Assembly: GCF_023050945.1 (NCBI RefSeq)
Contig: NZ_JALKIM010000021.1
Coordinates: forward strand, 1-51,179
Origin: Anaerobiospirillum sp. NML120448
Lineage (GTDB): Bacteria > Pseudomonadota > Gammaproteobacteria > Enterobacterales > Succinivibrionaceae
Direction of reading: 5' to 3'
Length of the DNA stretch: 51,179 nt
This document shows positions 30,516-38,574 of the stretch, in pieces. Every line of letters begins with the position of its first letter. Within the stretch, counting starts at the first letter, position 1. The translations under genes and the position numbers were made by a program. Below the pieces are notes generated by a model, which was not told where the DNA came from, did no database searches, and was given only the letters and a program-made list of their open reading frames with translations.

Positions 30516-31427
30516 TTAGCTGTGCTTGCACATAGGGAAGCCTAAATCTTCACGAGATTTGTAGTAGGCCTCTGCTACAGCCTTAGATAAGGTTCTAATA
30601 CGTAAGATGTAACGCTGTCTTTCAGTTACTGAGATGGCATGACGTGCATCTAACAAGTTAAAGCAATGAGCTGCTTTTAAAATACGCTCATAAGCTGGAA
30701 GAGGAAGAGGCTTTTCAAGAGCTAATAAATTGCTGCTCTCCTGCTCCATCTGCTCGAACATCTTGAATAAGAATTCGGTGTCAGCATGTTCAAAGTTATA
30801 AGCTGATTGCTCAACCTCATTTTGATGGAAAACATCACCATAAGTAACATCACCATTGGCAGTATGTGCCCAAATGAGATCATAAATAGAGTTCTTGCCT
30901 TGAATATACATAGCAAGACGCTCTAAACCATAGGTAAGCTCACCAGTTACAGGGAAGCATGATAAGCCACCAACTTGTTGGAAGTAGGTAAACTGAGAAA
31001 CTTCCATGCCGTTAAGCCAAACTTCCCAGCCTAAACCCCAAGCACCTAAAGTTGGGTTTTCCCAGTTATCTTCTACGAAGCGAATATCATTAACTGTTGG
31101 GTCAAAGCCTAACTCCTTTAAAGAACCTAAATATAGATCCTGAATATTATCTGGAGATGGCTTTAAAATAACCTGAAATTGGTAATAGTGTTGTAGGCGG
31201 TTTGGGTTCTCGCCATAACGTCCATCAGTAGGGCGACGAGAAGGCTGAACATAGCAGCAAGAAATTGGCTCTGGTCCTAAGGAACGCAAGAAAGTCATTG
31301 GGTGAGAGGTACCAGCACCAACTTCCATATCAAATGGCTGTGCTACCATGCATCCGTGTCTCATCCAATAATCTTGTAAGGTAAAGATTAAACCTTGGAA
31401 GGTTTGTAGATCGTATTTATTAGACAT
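30516..31427 (-). CDS. glyQ: Glycyl-tRNA synthetase alpha subunit
   Basis: Catalytic alpha chain, class II synthetase, forming glycyl-adenylate. The 303-residue product matches the family throughout: [67 protein letters not shown] (motif 2 region) and [11 protein letters not shown] (motif 3 region), ending FPMCKHS. E. coli GlyQ is 303 residues. The ATG at 31427 is preferred over a GTG 18 bp upstream. First gene of the glyQS pair. Confidence 0.97.
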   Translation of the reverse strand: MSNKYDLQTFQGLIFTLQDYWMRHGCMVAQPFDMEVGAGTSHPMTFLRSLGPEPISCCYVQPSRRPTDGRYGENPNRLQHYYQFQVILKPSPDNIQDLYLGSLKELGFDPTVNDIRFVEDNWENPTLGAWGLGWEVWLNGMEVSQFTYFQQVGGLSCFPVTGELTYGLERLAMYIQGKNSIYDLIWAHTANGDVTYGDVFHQNEVEQSAYNFEHADTEFLFKMFEQMEQESSNLLALEKPLPLPAYERILKAAHCFNLLDARHAISVTERQRYILRIRTLSKAVAEAYYKSREDLGFPMCKHS

Positions 31428-31580
31428 CTTAAAAAGTCCGACCACTAAAGTTAAACTGCAAGTCCACTGCCTAATGCCCTAAGTGCATTTTCCTAAAGGC
31501 GGCATTTTGGTCACTAAAATGCAAGTATTTTATCAGAAATGCGGCCTAATGGCCTACAAAAGGCAAATTGCTTTGTTTAA

Positions 31581-31820
31581 TTAGCCTTTTTTAATTAAAA
31601 AGCGGTGAGGATGTAACTCATCGGGCATACTAATTAATTCATGATTCATAAAAGAACAAAAAGCAGGAACATCACGTAAAGATACAGGATCGTCTGACAG
31701 TAGTTCAATTAACTGACCGCTGGTACTTTCACGTACACATTTTCTTAATAGCATTAAAGGTTCAGGGCAAGATAAGCCTAAACCATTAACAGTTTTAATT
31801 GGGCTTGCGCTAGGATCCAT
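31581..31820 (-). CDS. tusA: Sulfur carrier protein TusA
   Basis: TusA accepts persulfide sulfur from IscS and passes it on for tRNA 2-thiouridine synthesis and other sulfur transfers. The 79-residue product carries the family signature GLSCPEPLMLLRK with the active cysteine at C18, followed by DDPVSLRDVPAFCSFMNHEL, the usual TusA core. E. coli TusA is 81 residues. An ATG was chosen over a TTG six codons earlier; AGGA is somewhat distant (~11 nt), so the start is not fully certain. It stands alone, next to a tRNA-Thr gene reading the other way. Its product acts on the same wobble uridines as MnmE. Confidence 0.92.
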   Translation of the reverse strand: MDPSASPIKTVNGLGLSCPEPLMLLRKCVRESTSGQLIELLSDDPVSLRDVPAFCSFMNHELISMPDELHPHRFLIKKG

Positions 31821-31963
31821 ATTGTTAGCTATCCTCAATGTAATCTAACTTATCAGCATTAATAATGCTAAATAAGAAAATACCAATAAGGCACTGGTAA
31901 AGCTTTGTTAGATAGGCTTTCTACCAGTGATGCCAATTATAGAAAAAATTTTAAAAATAAGTA

Positions 31964-31991
31964 TTGATCTTTAAATTTTGCTTGCTATAAT
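31964..31991 (+). promoter_or_regulatory. Sigma-70 promoter of the tRNA-Thr gene
   Basis: TTGATC (31964-31969) and perfect TATAAT (31986-31991) with a 16-bp spacer, followed by a GC-rich discriminator (GGCCTCGC) typical of stringently controlled stable-RNA promoters. Confidence 0.75.
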
Positions 31992-32006
31992 AGGCCTCGC
32001 TTTGAT

Positions 32007-32082
32007 GCTGGTTTAGCTCAGTTGGTAGAGCACCTGTTTTGTAAACAGGGGGTCGTGGGTTCGAAGCCTACAACCAGCACCA
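32007..32082 (+). tRNA. tRNA-Thr (anticodon TGT)
   Basis: A complete 76-nt cloverleaf: acceptor GCTGGTT pairs with AACCAGC, D arm TAGCTCAGTTGGTAGAGCA, anticodon stem CCTGT/ACAGG around loop TTTGTAA (anticodon TGT, reading ACA), and T loop GGTTCGAAGCC. The discriminator A and CCA are encoded. It decodes threonine in an AT-rich genome. Confidence 0.96.
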
Positions 32083-32091
32083 TTAATAAAG

Positions 32092-32113
32092 AGTGCCCGT
32101 GAGGGCATTTTTT
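32092..32113 (+). terminator. Intrinsic terminator of tRNA-Thr
   Basis: TGCCC, loop GTGA, GGGCA followed by six T, ten bases after the CCA end. Confidence 0.85.
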
Positions 32114-33019
32114 ATATCTGAAAGTTGTATCTAGTCAATTATAATATTGCCTATTTAGGCATGCGCTCTAAAACATATCGAAATTACTGTAGTTAAGATA
32201 GGCTTCTTAGCATTAAAAAGCTCATTGGAACCAAGCTCTCGCAATAAGTCATTTTTATCTAACTATCTGACATAGGGGAGACATTCAAATATTTACGTTA
32301 AAGTAACAGTTTTGCTGTATGTTGAGGGTCATTTATACGAACTTATTACCTCCCCAACGCAAAATCTAAGCAAATTTTGATAAATAACCAACTGTCTCCC
32401 CTATGTCTGAACTATTAATAGAAAAGAATATTCTCATGAGCTTGTATAAAGCACCATTTTGGTGCTTTAATAGCGATAAATGAAAATGATTAGCTAAGTA
32501 AAGCCTAATTTTTGCGGGTATATACTAAATAAAAGTTCATACATTTCACTTGCTTTATCTGTATCTAATGTATTTAAGCAAACTTTGAGTTTGGTAACTT
32601 TGCTAATTAATCTTGGATCTTAATAGCTCATTACTAACAACTCAAACACAGGTAATTATGGTTTTTTTATTAATGTGGGGCCACTTTTAACTATTGGTAG
32701 TCTGCATTATAATTTTTACTAAGCAGTAGGGATGCTGCTTAGTAAAAAGTAGCTTTATTTAAAGGTTAATTTGTTGATTGCCGTTAACTAAGGCTTATTG
32801 CCCCCTGTAGACATAAGTAACTACTTATTGTCCTAATGTTAAACTAGACCCGTGAGAGGAATTTTCTCTCCCCATGTCTTAATTTCTTGAAAGGGGCGCA
32901 AGATAAATAACAACTTCATTACTCCTGTAATTTGCATAGTATCAATGTAACCGAGTAATAAGTCATGTGGGAATCTCTTATTAAATAGAGATTTAGTATT
33001 TTACGGGGATCTTTTTATT
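32114..33019. other. Gene-free spacer before the porin gene
   Basis: Holds the inverted-repeat element described separately (32267-32409) and a hairpin AAAGCACCA-TTT-TGGTGCTTT (about 32448-32468). It also has a perfect 14-bp stem TTTTTACTAAGCAG/CTGCTTAGTAAAAA (32713-32726 with 32735-32748). The last ~170 bp should include the porin promoter and a structured leader (GAGAGGAATTTTCTCTC near 32855). No coding region is seen. Confidence 0.5.
32267..32409. mobile_element. MITE-like 143-bp element with terminal inverted repeats
   Basis: The left end CTGACATAGGGGAGACA and the right end TGTCTCCCCTATGTCTG are inverted copies with one mismatch in 17. The element is flanked by the same 6-bp word AACTAT (32261-32266 and 32410-32415), as expected for a target-site duplication. 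The 109-bp interior has no coding capacity, so it would need a transposase in trans. No related insertion sequence is in the window. Confidence 0.65.
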
Positions 33020-34033
33020 ATGAAGAAGAATTTATTAGCTTTATCCGTAGCAACTGCTTTATTAGCTACTGCTAGCGTTGCTTCTGCTGCTGTTTCTGAT
33101 ACTGGCTACTTTGGTGCTCGTTTAGGTTATGCCAATGCTGATTGGAATAGCTCTGCTGACGCTTGGGAGAGCAAAGAGAAGAGCGGCTTAGGTGGCGGCG
33201 TTTATGGCGGTTACAGCTTAAGCGAGTACTTTAGCTTAGAAGGTGCTTATAACTACATCGGTGGTTTTGAGGCTCAAAATGGCGTTGACACCAAGGACGT
33301 AAGCATCCACGGTCCAGAGCTTTCTGCTCGTTTCTCTTTACCAGTAAATGATGCTGGTTCTGACATTTTCTTACGTGGCGGTGTAATGTACGCTATGGGT
33401 TCTGGCAGCGATGGTGAGTTCGCTCCAGTAGTAGGTGTTGGTCTTAACTTAATGTTAAACGACAACTTAGCTTTCCGTATTGGCTACGACCGTTACTTTG
33501 AGACCTTTGATGCTGAGCCAGAGTACAATGGTATCGACTTTGACGTAGATTTAGCTTACGTTGGCTTAAACTACGTATTTGGTAAGTCTGCTCCAGCTCC
33601 AGTTGCTGAGCCTGTAACTCAAACTATTACCAATACCTATACTTTAGATGCTAACACCACTTTCGGCTTCGACAGTGCTGAGTTAAGCGAGCAAGGTAAG
33701 ACTGCTGTTAACCAGGTTATCTTAGAGGCTCAAAACTCTGGTTTAGAGTTTGTTCAGTACCAAGTAACTGGTCACACCGATCGTATTGGTAACCCAGCTT
33801 ACAACCAGAAGTTATCTGAGCGTCGTGCTCAGTCTGTTGCTGACGAGTTAGTTGCTAAGGGTGTAGCTGCTGCTGACATTTCTGCTGTTGGTGTTGGTTC
33901 TTCCGAGCCTGTAACTGGCACTGAGTGCGACAACTTAGGCCGCAAGGACATGATCAAGTGCACCGCTGCTGATCGTCGTGTTGAGGTTAAGGTAACTGGT
34001 ACTACTACCAAGACTGAGACCGTTAATAAGTAA
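33020..34033 (+). CDS. ompA: OmpA-family outer-membrane protein
   Basis: Structural outer-membrane protein tying the envelope to peptidoglycan. The 337-residue product has a clear Sec signal peptide (MKKNLLALSVATALLATASVASA, cleavage about residue 23). An N-terminal eight-strand-type barrel (GYFGARLGYANADW to YVGLNYVFGKS, to ~residue 190) is followed by an Ala-Pro hinge (SAPAPVAEPV). The C-terminal OmpA domain has TGHTDRIGNPAYNQKLSERRAQSV, whose Asp and Arg contact peptidoglycan. Two cysteines near the end (ECDNLGRKDMIKC) match the conserved disulfide of enterobacterial OmpA. Codon use is strongly biased, consistent with high expression. GGGGATC precedes the ATG and a long structured leader lies upstream. 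Confidence 0.94.
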   Translation: MKKNLLALSVATALLATASVASAAVSDTGYFGARLGYANADWNSSADAWESKEKSGLGGGVYGGYSLSEYFSLEGAYNYIGGFEAQNGVDTKDVSIHGPELSARFSLPVNDAGSDIFLRGGVMYAMGSGSDGEFAPVVGVGLNLMLNDNLAFRIGYDRYFETFDAEPEYNGIDFDVDLAYVGLNYVFGKSAPAPVAEPVTQTITNTYTLDANTTFGFDSAELSEQGKTAVNQVILEAQNSGLEFVQYQVTGHTDRIGNPAYNQKLSERRAQSVADELVAKGVAAADISAVGVGSSEPVTGTECDNLGRKDMIKCTAADRRVEVKVTGTTTKTETVNK

Positions 34034-34081
34034 GATTTAAATTAAAAGTACTCAACTTTTAATTTAGAGCACACTTAAAAG

Positions 34082-34135
34082 ACCCCTGTCAATTATGGGC
34101 TGTGAAGGCCCATATTTACAGGGGTTTTTGTTTTT
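34082..34135 (+). terminator. Intrinsic terminator of ompA
   Basis: Outer stem ACCCCTGT/ACAGGGGT with an inner ATGGGC...GCCCAT stem, followed by TTTTTGTTTTT, about 50 bp after the stop. Confidence 0.92.
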
Positions 34136-34392
34136 CACTCAACATAGTCTTTACTCAAAAATTGACTCATTAAAATTAAGAGCAAAAGTTGAGTTAAATT
34201 GATAAAAGCCGATATTTATCGCATTATTTGGGCTCATAAATAATGATAGGCAGCTCAATTAAAATTGATTAAATCAATAAATTTTGATATCTAACTCACA
34301 AATTTATGATTTACTAAAAAATTTTTGATTTAACTTAGGTATATTAGGCTTAAGAAAAAAAATTATTAATTTATATGCTTTAGGTAATAGCA

Positions 34393-35043
34393 ATGGTCCG
34401 TGAAGACGAATTTATTCTCAATCAATACAAAATGATCGTAGATATGATCGGCCTGTTCTTTAAGGACAGTGTAGAGGTCGTACTTCATTCTTTAGACAAT
34501 TTAGAAAATTCTGTTGTTTATATTCACAATGGACAAAAAACCTGTCGCACCATTGGTTCTCCTGTAACTGATAAAGCACTTAAGATTCTTGCTGAGTTTG
34601 AAGATACCAATAAGAGATTATTTGGCCCTTATAAGACTGTATCTCATGACGGCCATGTTATGAAGTCCGTAACTACTGTCATTGTTAATCCTCAAGGCCG
34701 TGCTATTGGCATGCTATGTATGAACTTCGACTTAGATACTCCGCTATCAAGTATGTTCAAGTTTATGTTTGAGGACTTTGCCCAATCATCTGATGGCTCC
34801 AATAGCGATAACGAATACTTTGCCACAGATATTCATGATTTACTAAGCACTTCAGTAAATCAGATTAAGCATGATATTCAAGATAATGATGCCATTCCTT
34901 TAAGACAGAAGAATAAGGCCATCATTATGGAGTTACAAAAACAAGGTTTATTTAATTTACGAAATTCTGTGCCTATTATTTCTGAGATCTTAAATCTTTC
35001 TAAAGATGCCATTTATCTGCATTTAAGATCCATTAAAAAGTAG
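34393..35043 (+). CDS. YheO/DauR-type PAS-HTH transcriptional regulator
   Basis: A 216-residue cytoplasmic regulator of the YheO-like PAS / HTH_22 family. The N-terminal YheO-like domain (about residues 10-125: FFKDSVEVVLHSLDNLENSVVYIHNG, then NPQGRAIGMLCMNFDLD) is thought to sense a small amino-acid-related ligand. The C-terminal helix-turn-helix is GLFNLRNSVPIISEILNLSKDAIYLHLRSIKK. Relatives such as DauR control amino-acid catabolic genes and commonly sit beside ridA, as here (182 bp downstream). By position it should regulate ridA-nhaC-patB; ligand and sign of control are unknown. Confidence 0.85.
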   Translation: MVREDEFILNQYKMIVDMIGLFFKDSVEVVLHSLDNLENSVVYIHNGQKTCRTIGSPVTDKALKILAEFEDTNKRLFGPYKTVSHDGHVMKSVTTVIVNPQGRAIGMLCMNFDLDTPLSSMFKFMFEDFAQSSDGSNSDNEYFATDIHDLLSTSVNQIKHDIQDNDAIPLRQKNKAIIMELQKQGLFNLRNSVPIISEILNLSKDAIYLHLRSIKK

Positions 35044-35225
35044 GGCAGTAAAGTTTAGTCTCACATGCTAAATGATTAAACAAATTTAAGGAGTAACTAG
35101 CGGTTTTTCCTGCTAGTGGATTGTAGTTGTTTTAGGTTTAGGATAGTTGGGCTTTTAGCCCATAAGTTAAGCACTTGAGACCTTAGATTAAGTGTTAGAT
35201 AGTGCTTGTTACAAGGTAGGATACT

Positions 35226-35606
35226 ATGTCTATTGATCTCAAGTCTATTTCATCAGATAAGGCTCCAGCAGCTATTGGCCCATATAGCTGTGCTATTGAG
35301 GCTCATAATACTGTTTATGTTTCTGGCCAGTTACCTATTAGAACTGATGGTTTCATGCCAGAGTCTGCTAAAGAGCAAGCTGCACAAAGCATTTGCAATA
35401 TTGAGCATTTATTAAGAAGCTCAGGTATGTCCTTAAGGAATGTAGTTAAGACCACTGTCTTTTTAACTAATATGGACGACTTTGCTCAGGTAAATGAAGT
35501 TTATGGCGCTATTTTTAGTGCTCCATATCCTGCACGTAGCTGCGTTGAGGTAAGCAAATTACCTAAAGGCGCAAAAGTAGAAATTGAGTGCATCGCTGTA
35601 CGCTAA
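35226..35606 (+). CDS. ridA: RidA enamine/imine deaminase
   Basis: RidA hydrolyses reactive 2-aminoacrylate and related enamines/imines released by PLP-dependent lyases and dehydratases. The 126-residue product is full length with the conserved APAAIGPYSCAIEA start, CNIEHLLRSSGMSLRNVVKTTVFL, and the C-terminal PARSCVEVSKLPKGAKVEIECIAVR containing the substrate-binding arginine. The antiporter gene follows after 11 bp, and a PLP-dependent C-S lyase gene follows that. That neighbour would produce 2-aminoacrylate or a similar enamine, giving RidA an obvious local substrate. Confidence 0.95.
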   Translation: MSIDLKSISSDKAPAAIGPYSCAIEAHNTVYVSGQLPIRTDGFMPESAKEQAAQSICNIEHLLRSSGMSLRNVVKTTVFLTNMDDFAQVNEVYGAIFSAPYPARSCVEVSKLPKGAKVEIECIAVR

Positions 35607-35617
35607 GGGAGGCTATT

Positions 35618-37090
35618 ATGACTACTAGTGTAAAAGATAAGAAAGAGCTCTCTTTCTTTATGGCTGTGCTCCCTATTGCAAGCATGATCTTGTTCTTAGG
35701 TGTAGGCTATATTACTTTAGGTTTACGTGCTGAGCCTATGATTTTATTATCAGCAGCTGTAGCCTCAATTATTGCTTATTTCCATGGCTATTCTTGGAAT
35801 GACATTTTAGATGCCATTGTTGAGAAGTTAGCTAAAGCCATGCCTGCTATCTTAATTTTAATCTCAGTAGGCTTCTTAATTGGTGCTTGGATGATCGGTG
35901 GTACCATCCCTATGATGGTGTTCTACGGTCTAACCTATATTGATCCATCATACTTCTACGTATCTGCCTTCTTATTAACCGCCTTAGTATCAACCTGTAC
36001 TGGTACTTCTTGGGGTTCTGCAGGTACTATTGGTGTGGCTTTAATGGGTGTTGCCTTAGGCTTAAATCTTTCTTTACCAGTAGCAGCAGGTGCTGTGTTA
36101 TCTGGTGCCTATTTTGGTGATAAGTTATCCCCTCTTTCTGACTCCACTAACTTAGCTGCTATTGCTGCTGGCACTAGCTTATACCAGCACGTTGGCCACA
36201 TGTTATGGACCACTGGCCCTGGCTTTATCGTATGCTGTGCGATTTACACCTATATTGGTATGTCACAACATATCGGCCACATCGAGGCTCCAGAGCGTAT
36301 TATCCAAATCACTAATGCTTTAGATGGCTCCTTTAATTTTAACTTCTTAGTTATTTTGCCTCCTGTTTTGGTATTAGCTGGCTCATTCTTACATCTCCCA
36401 ACTATTCCTGTAATGTTCTTAGCCTCTGCTTTAGCTTTATTTAATGCTAATGTTTTCCAGGGCTTTGGCTTAAGTGATACTTGTGAGGCTGTAATTGGTG
36501 GCTTCAAGCTTTCTATGATTGCTAACCAAGACTTAGTTGCTAGCTTCCCACCTGATGTAGCTCGCCTTTTAGAGCGTGGTGGTATGAATGCCATGATGGG
36601 TACCTTGGTAATCTGTTTCTGCGCCTTCGCTTTTGCAGGTTCCATGTCTGTTGCTAACTCACTACAAATTGTTATTGGTAAGTTCCTCTCTGGCGTAAAG
36701 ACTGTTTTTGGTTTAATTGCTACTACCTTAGTATCTACCTTATTAATTTGTGGTATTACTTCAAATGGTCAGTTATCTGTATTACTCCCAGGTGAAATGT
36801 TCAAGGATACCTATCGTAAGTTTGGTTTAGATCCTAAGAACTTATCCCGTACCGCTGAGGACGCTGGCACCGTAGTAGAGCCAATCTTACCTTGGACTGC
36901 CGCTGGTGTTTACATGGCAACCATGTTAGGCGTTCCTACCTTAGAGTACTTACCATGGGCCTTCTTAAATTACACTGGTATGATTTTCGCCTTATTATGG
37001 GCAGCTACTGGTATCGGTATTGCTAAATTAAAGATGCAACCAAAGAATGAGTTTGAGGTTGCTGCTAAAAAAGAAACCAATGTAATTTAG
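35618..37090 (+). CDS. nhaC: NhaC-family antiporter
   Basis: A 490-residue inner-membrane protein of the NhaC family, with about 11-12 hydrophobic segments. Typical family stretches are CTGTSWGSAGTIGVALMGVA, AGAVLSGAYFGDKLSPLSDSTNLA and, later, EDAGTVVEPILPWTAAG. Members exchange Na+ for H+, or amino-acid-linked substrates (for example malate-lactate antiport). The position between ridA and a C-S lyase gene suggests the real substrate may be an amino acid or organic acid. A very strong ribosome site, AAGGGAGG, precedes the ATG at 35618, which is why the longer frame from 35588 is rejected. Confidence 0.9.
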   Translation: MTTSVKDKKELSFFMAVLPIASMILFLGVGYITLGLRAEPMILLSAAVASIIAYFHGYSWNDILDAIVEKLAKAMPAILILISVGFLIGAWMIGGTIPMMVFYGLTYIDPSYFYVSAFLLTALVSTCTGTSWGSAGTIGVALMGVALGLNLSLPVAAGAVLSGAYFGDKLSPLSDSTNLAAIAAGTSLYQHVGHMLWTTGPGFIVCCAIYTYIGMSQHIGHIEAPERIIQITNALDGSFNFNFLVILPPVLVLAGSFLHLPTIPVMFLASALALFNANVFQGFGLSDTCEAVIGGFKLSMIANQDLVASFPPDVARLLERGGMNAMMGTLVICFCAFAFAGSMSVANSLQIVIGKFLSGVKTVFGLIATTLVSTLLICGITSNGQLSVLLPGEMFKDTYRKFGLDPKNLSRTAEDAGTVVEPILPWTAAGVYMATMLGVPTLEYLPWAFLNYTGMIFALLWAATGIGIAKLKMQPKNEFEVAAKKETNVI

Positions 37091-37112
37091 TAGCTGATTA
37101 ATCAAATTATTT

Positions 37113-37160
37113 AAAGAGGTTGCAATCTTATAATTACTAAAGGTTGCAACCTCTTTGTTT
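37113..37160 (+). terminator. Hairpin terminator or attenuator between nhaC and patB
   Basis: AAAGAGGTTGCAA (37113-37125) and TTGCAACCTCTTT (37144-37156) form a perfect 13-bp stem followed by GTTTA, a short T tract. Partial termination would lower patB relative to nhaC. Confidence 0.6.
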
Positions 37161-37182
37161 ATAAATCCAGGATGAGGTAGTT

Positions 37183-38361
37183 ATGAATAATTCACAATTT
37201 GACGAGATTGTAGAGCGTAGAGGTACAAATTGTGCAAAATGGGACACCTTTGATGTACTGCTCGGAGGAGAAAAAGATTTAATCCATGTAGGCTGTGCAG
37301 ATATGGATTTTAAAGCTCCTGAGCCTATCTTAAAGGAGTTTCACCGCCTAGCTGATCACGGTGTTTTTGGCTATAGCGATATTTTTGATGATTTTTATAG
37401 CGCTATCGAACGCTTTTATCGCCACCATCATAATGTCGCTATCAAGCATGAGCATATGGTTTTTTGCCCTCGTATTAACATAGGTTGTGGTTTAGTTGCT
37501 GAGGCTTTTACTCGTCCTTATGAAGAGGTCTTAATTCATAGCCCATCTTATGGCCCATTACGTCAGGCCATTGAAGAAAATGGCCGCAAATTAGTGGAAG
37601 TTCCTCTGCGCTACGATGGAGTAGAGTACTCCCTTAATATTGCAGACTTAGAGCAAGCAGTAACTAAAAGAACCAAGATGTTAATCTTGGTAAATCCTCA
37701 TAACCCAACTACTCGTGTCTTTACTAAAACCGAGCTCGAGCAAATCGCTCAATTTTGTTTAGACCATGACTTAATCTTATTTGCTGATGAAATTCATAGT
37801 GATTTATTAGCTAAAGATGTTACTTTTACCTCAGTTCTTGAGTTAGATGAAAAATACCAAAAGAATATTATTTTGGCTTCATCTCCTGCTAAGACCTTTA
37901 ATATTCCAGGCTTAGTAGGCTCATTTATGATTATTAGTAATGATAAGTTAAGAGCTAGGGTAGCCGATGAAATCTCACGTATTGGTGAACATAATCCTAA
38001 TGTATTTTTTAATGCTGCTCTAATTGCAGCTTACACTAAGTGTGATGACTACATTGCGAGTTTGCGTTGCTATTTAGATGATAACGAGGCCTATTTAAGA
38101 AAAGAGTTTGCTACTTTATTTCCTAAGAGCCATATTATCAAACGTGATGGTAGCTATTTATTGTGGATTGATCTTTCCCAATGCTTTACTAGTGAGGAAC
38201 AAATTAGAGAGTTCTTTGTTACTAAAGCTAGAGTTGGTATTTATTTCGGCTCTCAATTCTCTAAAGACTGCTCCTTATTCATTCGCTTTAACATGGCCGC
38301 TCCACGCAAAGTGTTAGAAGAGGTCATGAGTAGACTTAATAAGGTCAAACAGTCAAGCTAG
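37183..38361 (+). CDS. PatB/MalY-type PLP-dependent C-S lyase / aminotransferase
   Basis: A 392-residue fold-type I PLP enzyme of the MalY/PatB subgroup, which performs cystathionine or cysteine-conjugate beta-lysis to thiol, pyruvate and ammonia. Visible landmarks are CADMDFKAPEPI, the cofactor-site LVNPHNPTTRVF, DEIHSDLL, and the Schiff-base lysine in ASSPAKTFNIPGL (K of SPAK), then FIRFNMAAPRKVLEEVMSRL. Length is normal. GATGAGGTAG precedes the start. It ends the regulator-ridA-nhaC-patB group; a beta-lyase releases 2-aminoacrylate, which RidA destroys. A strict aminotransferase role cannot be excluded. Confidence 0.88.
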   Translation: MNNSQFDEIVERRGTNCAKWDTFDVLLGGEKDLIHVGCADMDFKAPEPILKEFHRLADHGVFGYSDIFDDFYSAIERFYRHHHNVAIKHEHMVFCPRINIGCGLVAEAFTRPYEEVLIHSPSYGPLRQAIEENGRKLVEVPLRYDGVEYSLNIADLEQAVTKRTKMLILVNPHNPTTRVFTKTELEQIAQFCLDHDLILFADEIHSDLLAKDVTFTSVLELDEKYQKNIILASSPAKTFNIPGLVGSFMIISNDKLRARVADEISRIGEHNPNVFFNAALIAAYTKCDDYIASLRCYLDDNEAYLRKEFATLFPKSHIIKRDGSYLLWIDLSQCFTSEEQIREFFVTKARVGIYFGSQFSKDCSLFIRFNMAAPRKVLEEVMSRLNKVKQSS

Positions 38362-38485
38362 CGCAGCTGGCTTCGCCAGCACCGCATGCGCTTGCTGCGC
38401 TGGGAGCGCAGCAGCCGCTAGCGGCTAGCTGCTTACAGCTTGCTTGCAGCTTGCTTGCAAAGCAAGCAAGCAAGCAGGCAGGCAA
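38362..38485. repeat. GC-rich tandem hairpin cluster
   Basis: Immediately after the patB stop lie four hairpins in a row: GCTGGC/GCCAGC (38366-38380), GCTGCGCT/AGCGCAGC (38394-38412), the palindrome GCCGCTAGCGGC (38414-38425), and GCTTGCTTGC/GCAAGCAAGC (38449-38471), with simple GCTTGC and GCAAGC repeats. The composition is far above the window's GC level. It is not a standard terminator; it may protect the 3' end of the patB mRNA like REP sequences. Confidence 0.75.
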
Positions 38486-38507
38486 GATCTTAATGCTAAT
38501 TTAAGAT

Positions 38508-38544
38508 AAAAACGCCTAGAGACGTAGAGTCGCTAGGCGTTTTT
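38508..38544. terminator. Bidirectional terminator between patB and the GTPase gene
   Basis: AAAAACGCCTAG and CTAGGCGTTTTT form a perfect 12-bp inverted repeat with a 13-nt loop and T runs on both strands. It separates the convergent genes. Confidence 0.92.
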
Positions 38545-38574
38545 CTTTGTTGGGGTTGGGGCTAACTTTAGTAA

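Noticed and set aside
32713-32748. Terminator at the 14-bp stem upstream of ompA
   Set aside because: The stem ends in A runs on the 3' side of both strands and lacks a T tail.
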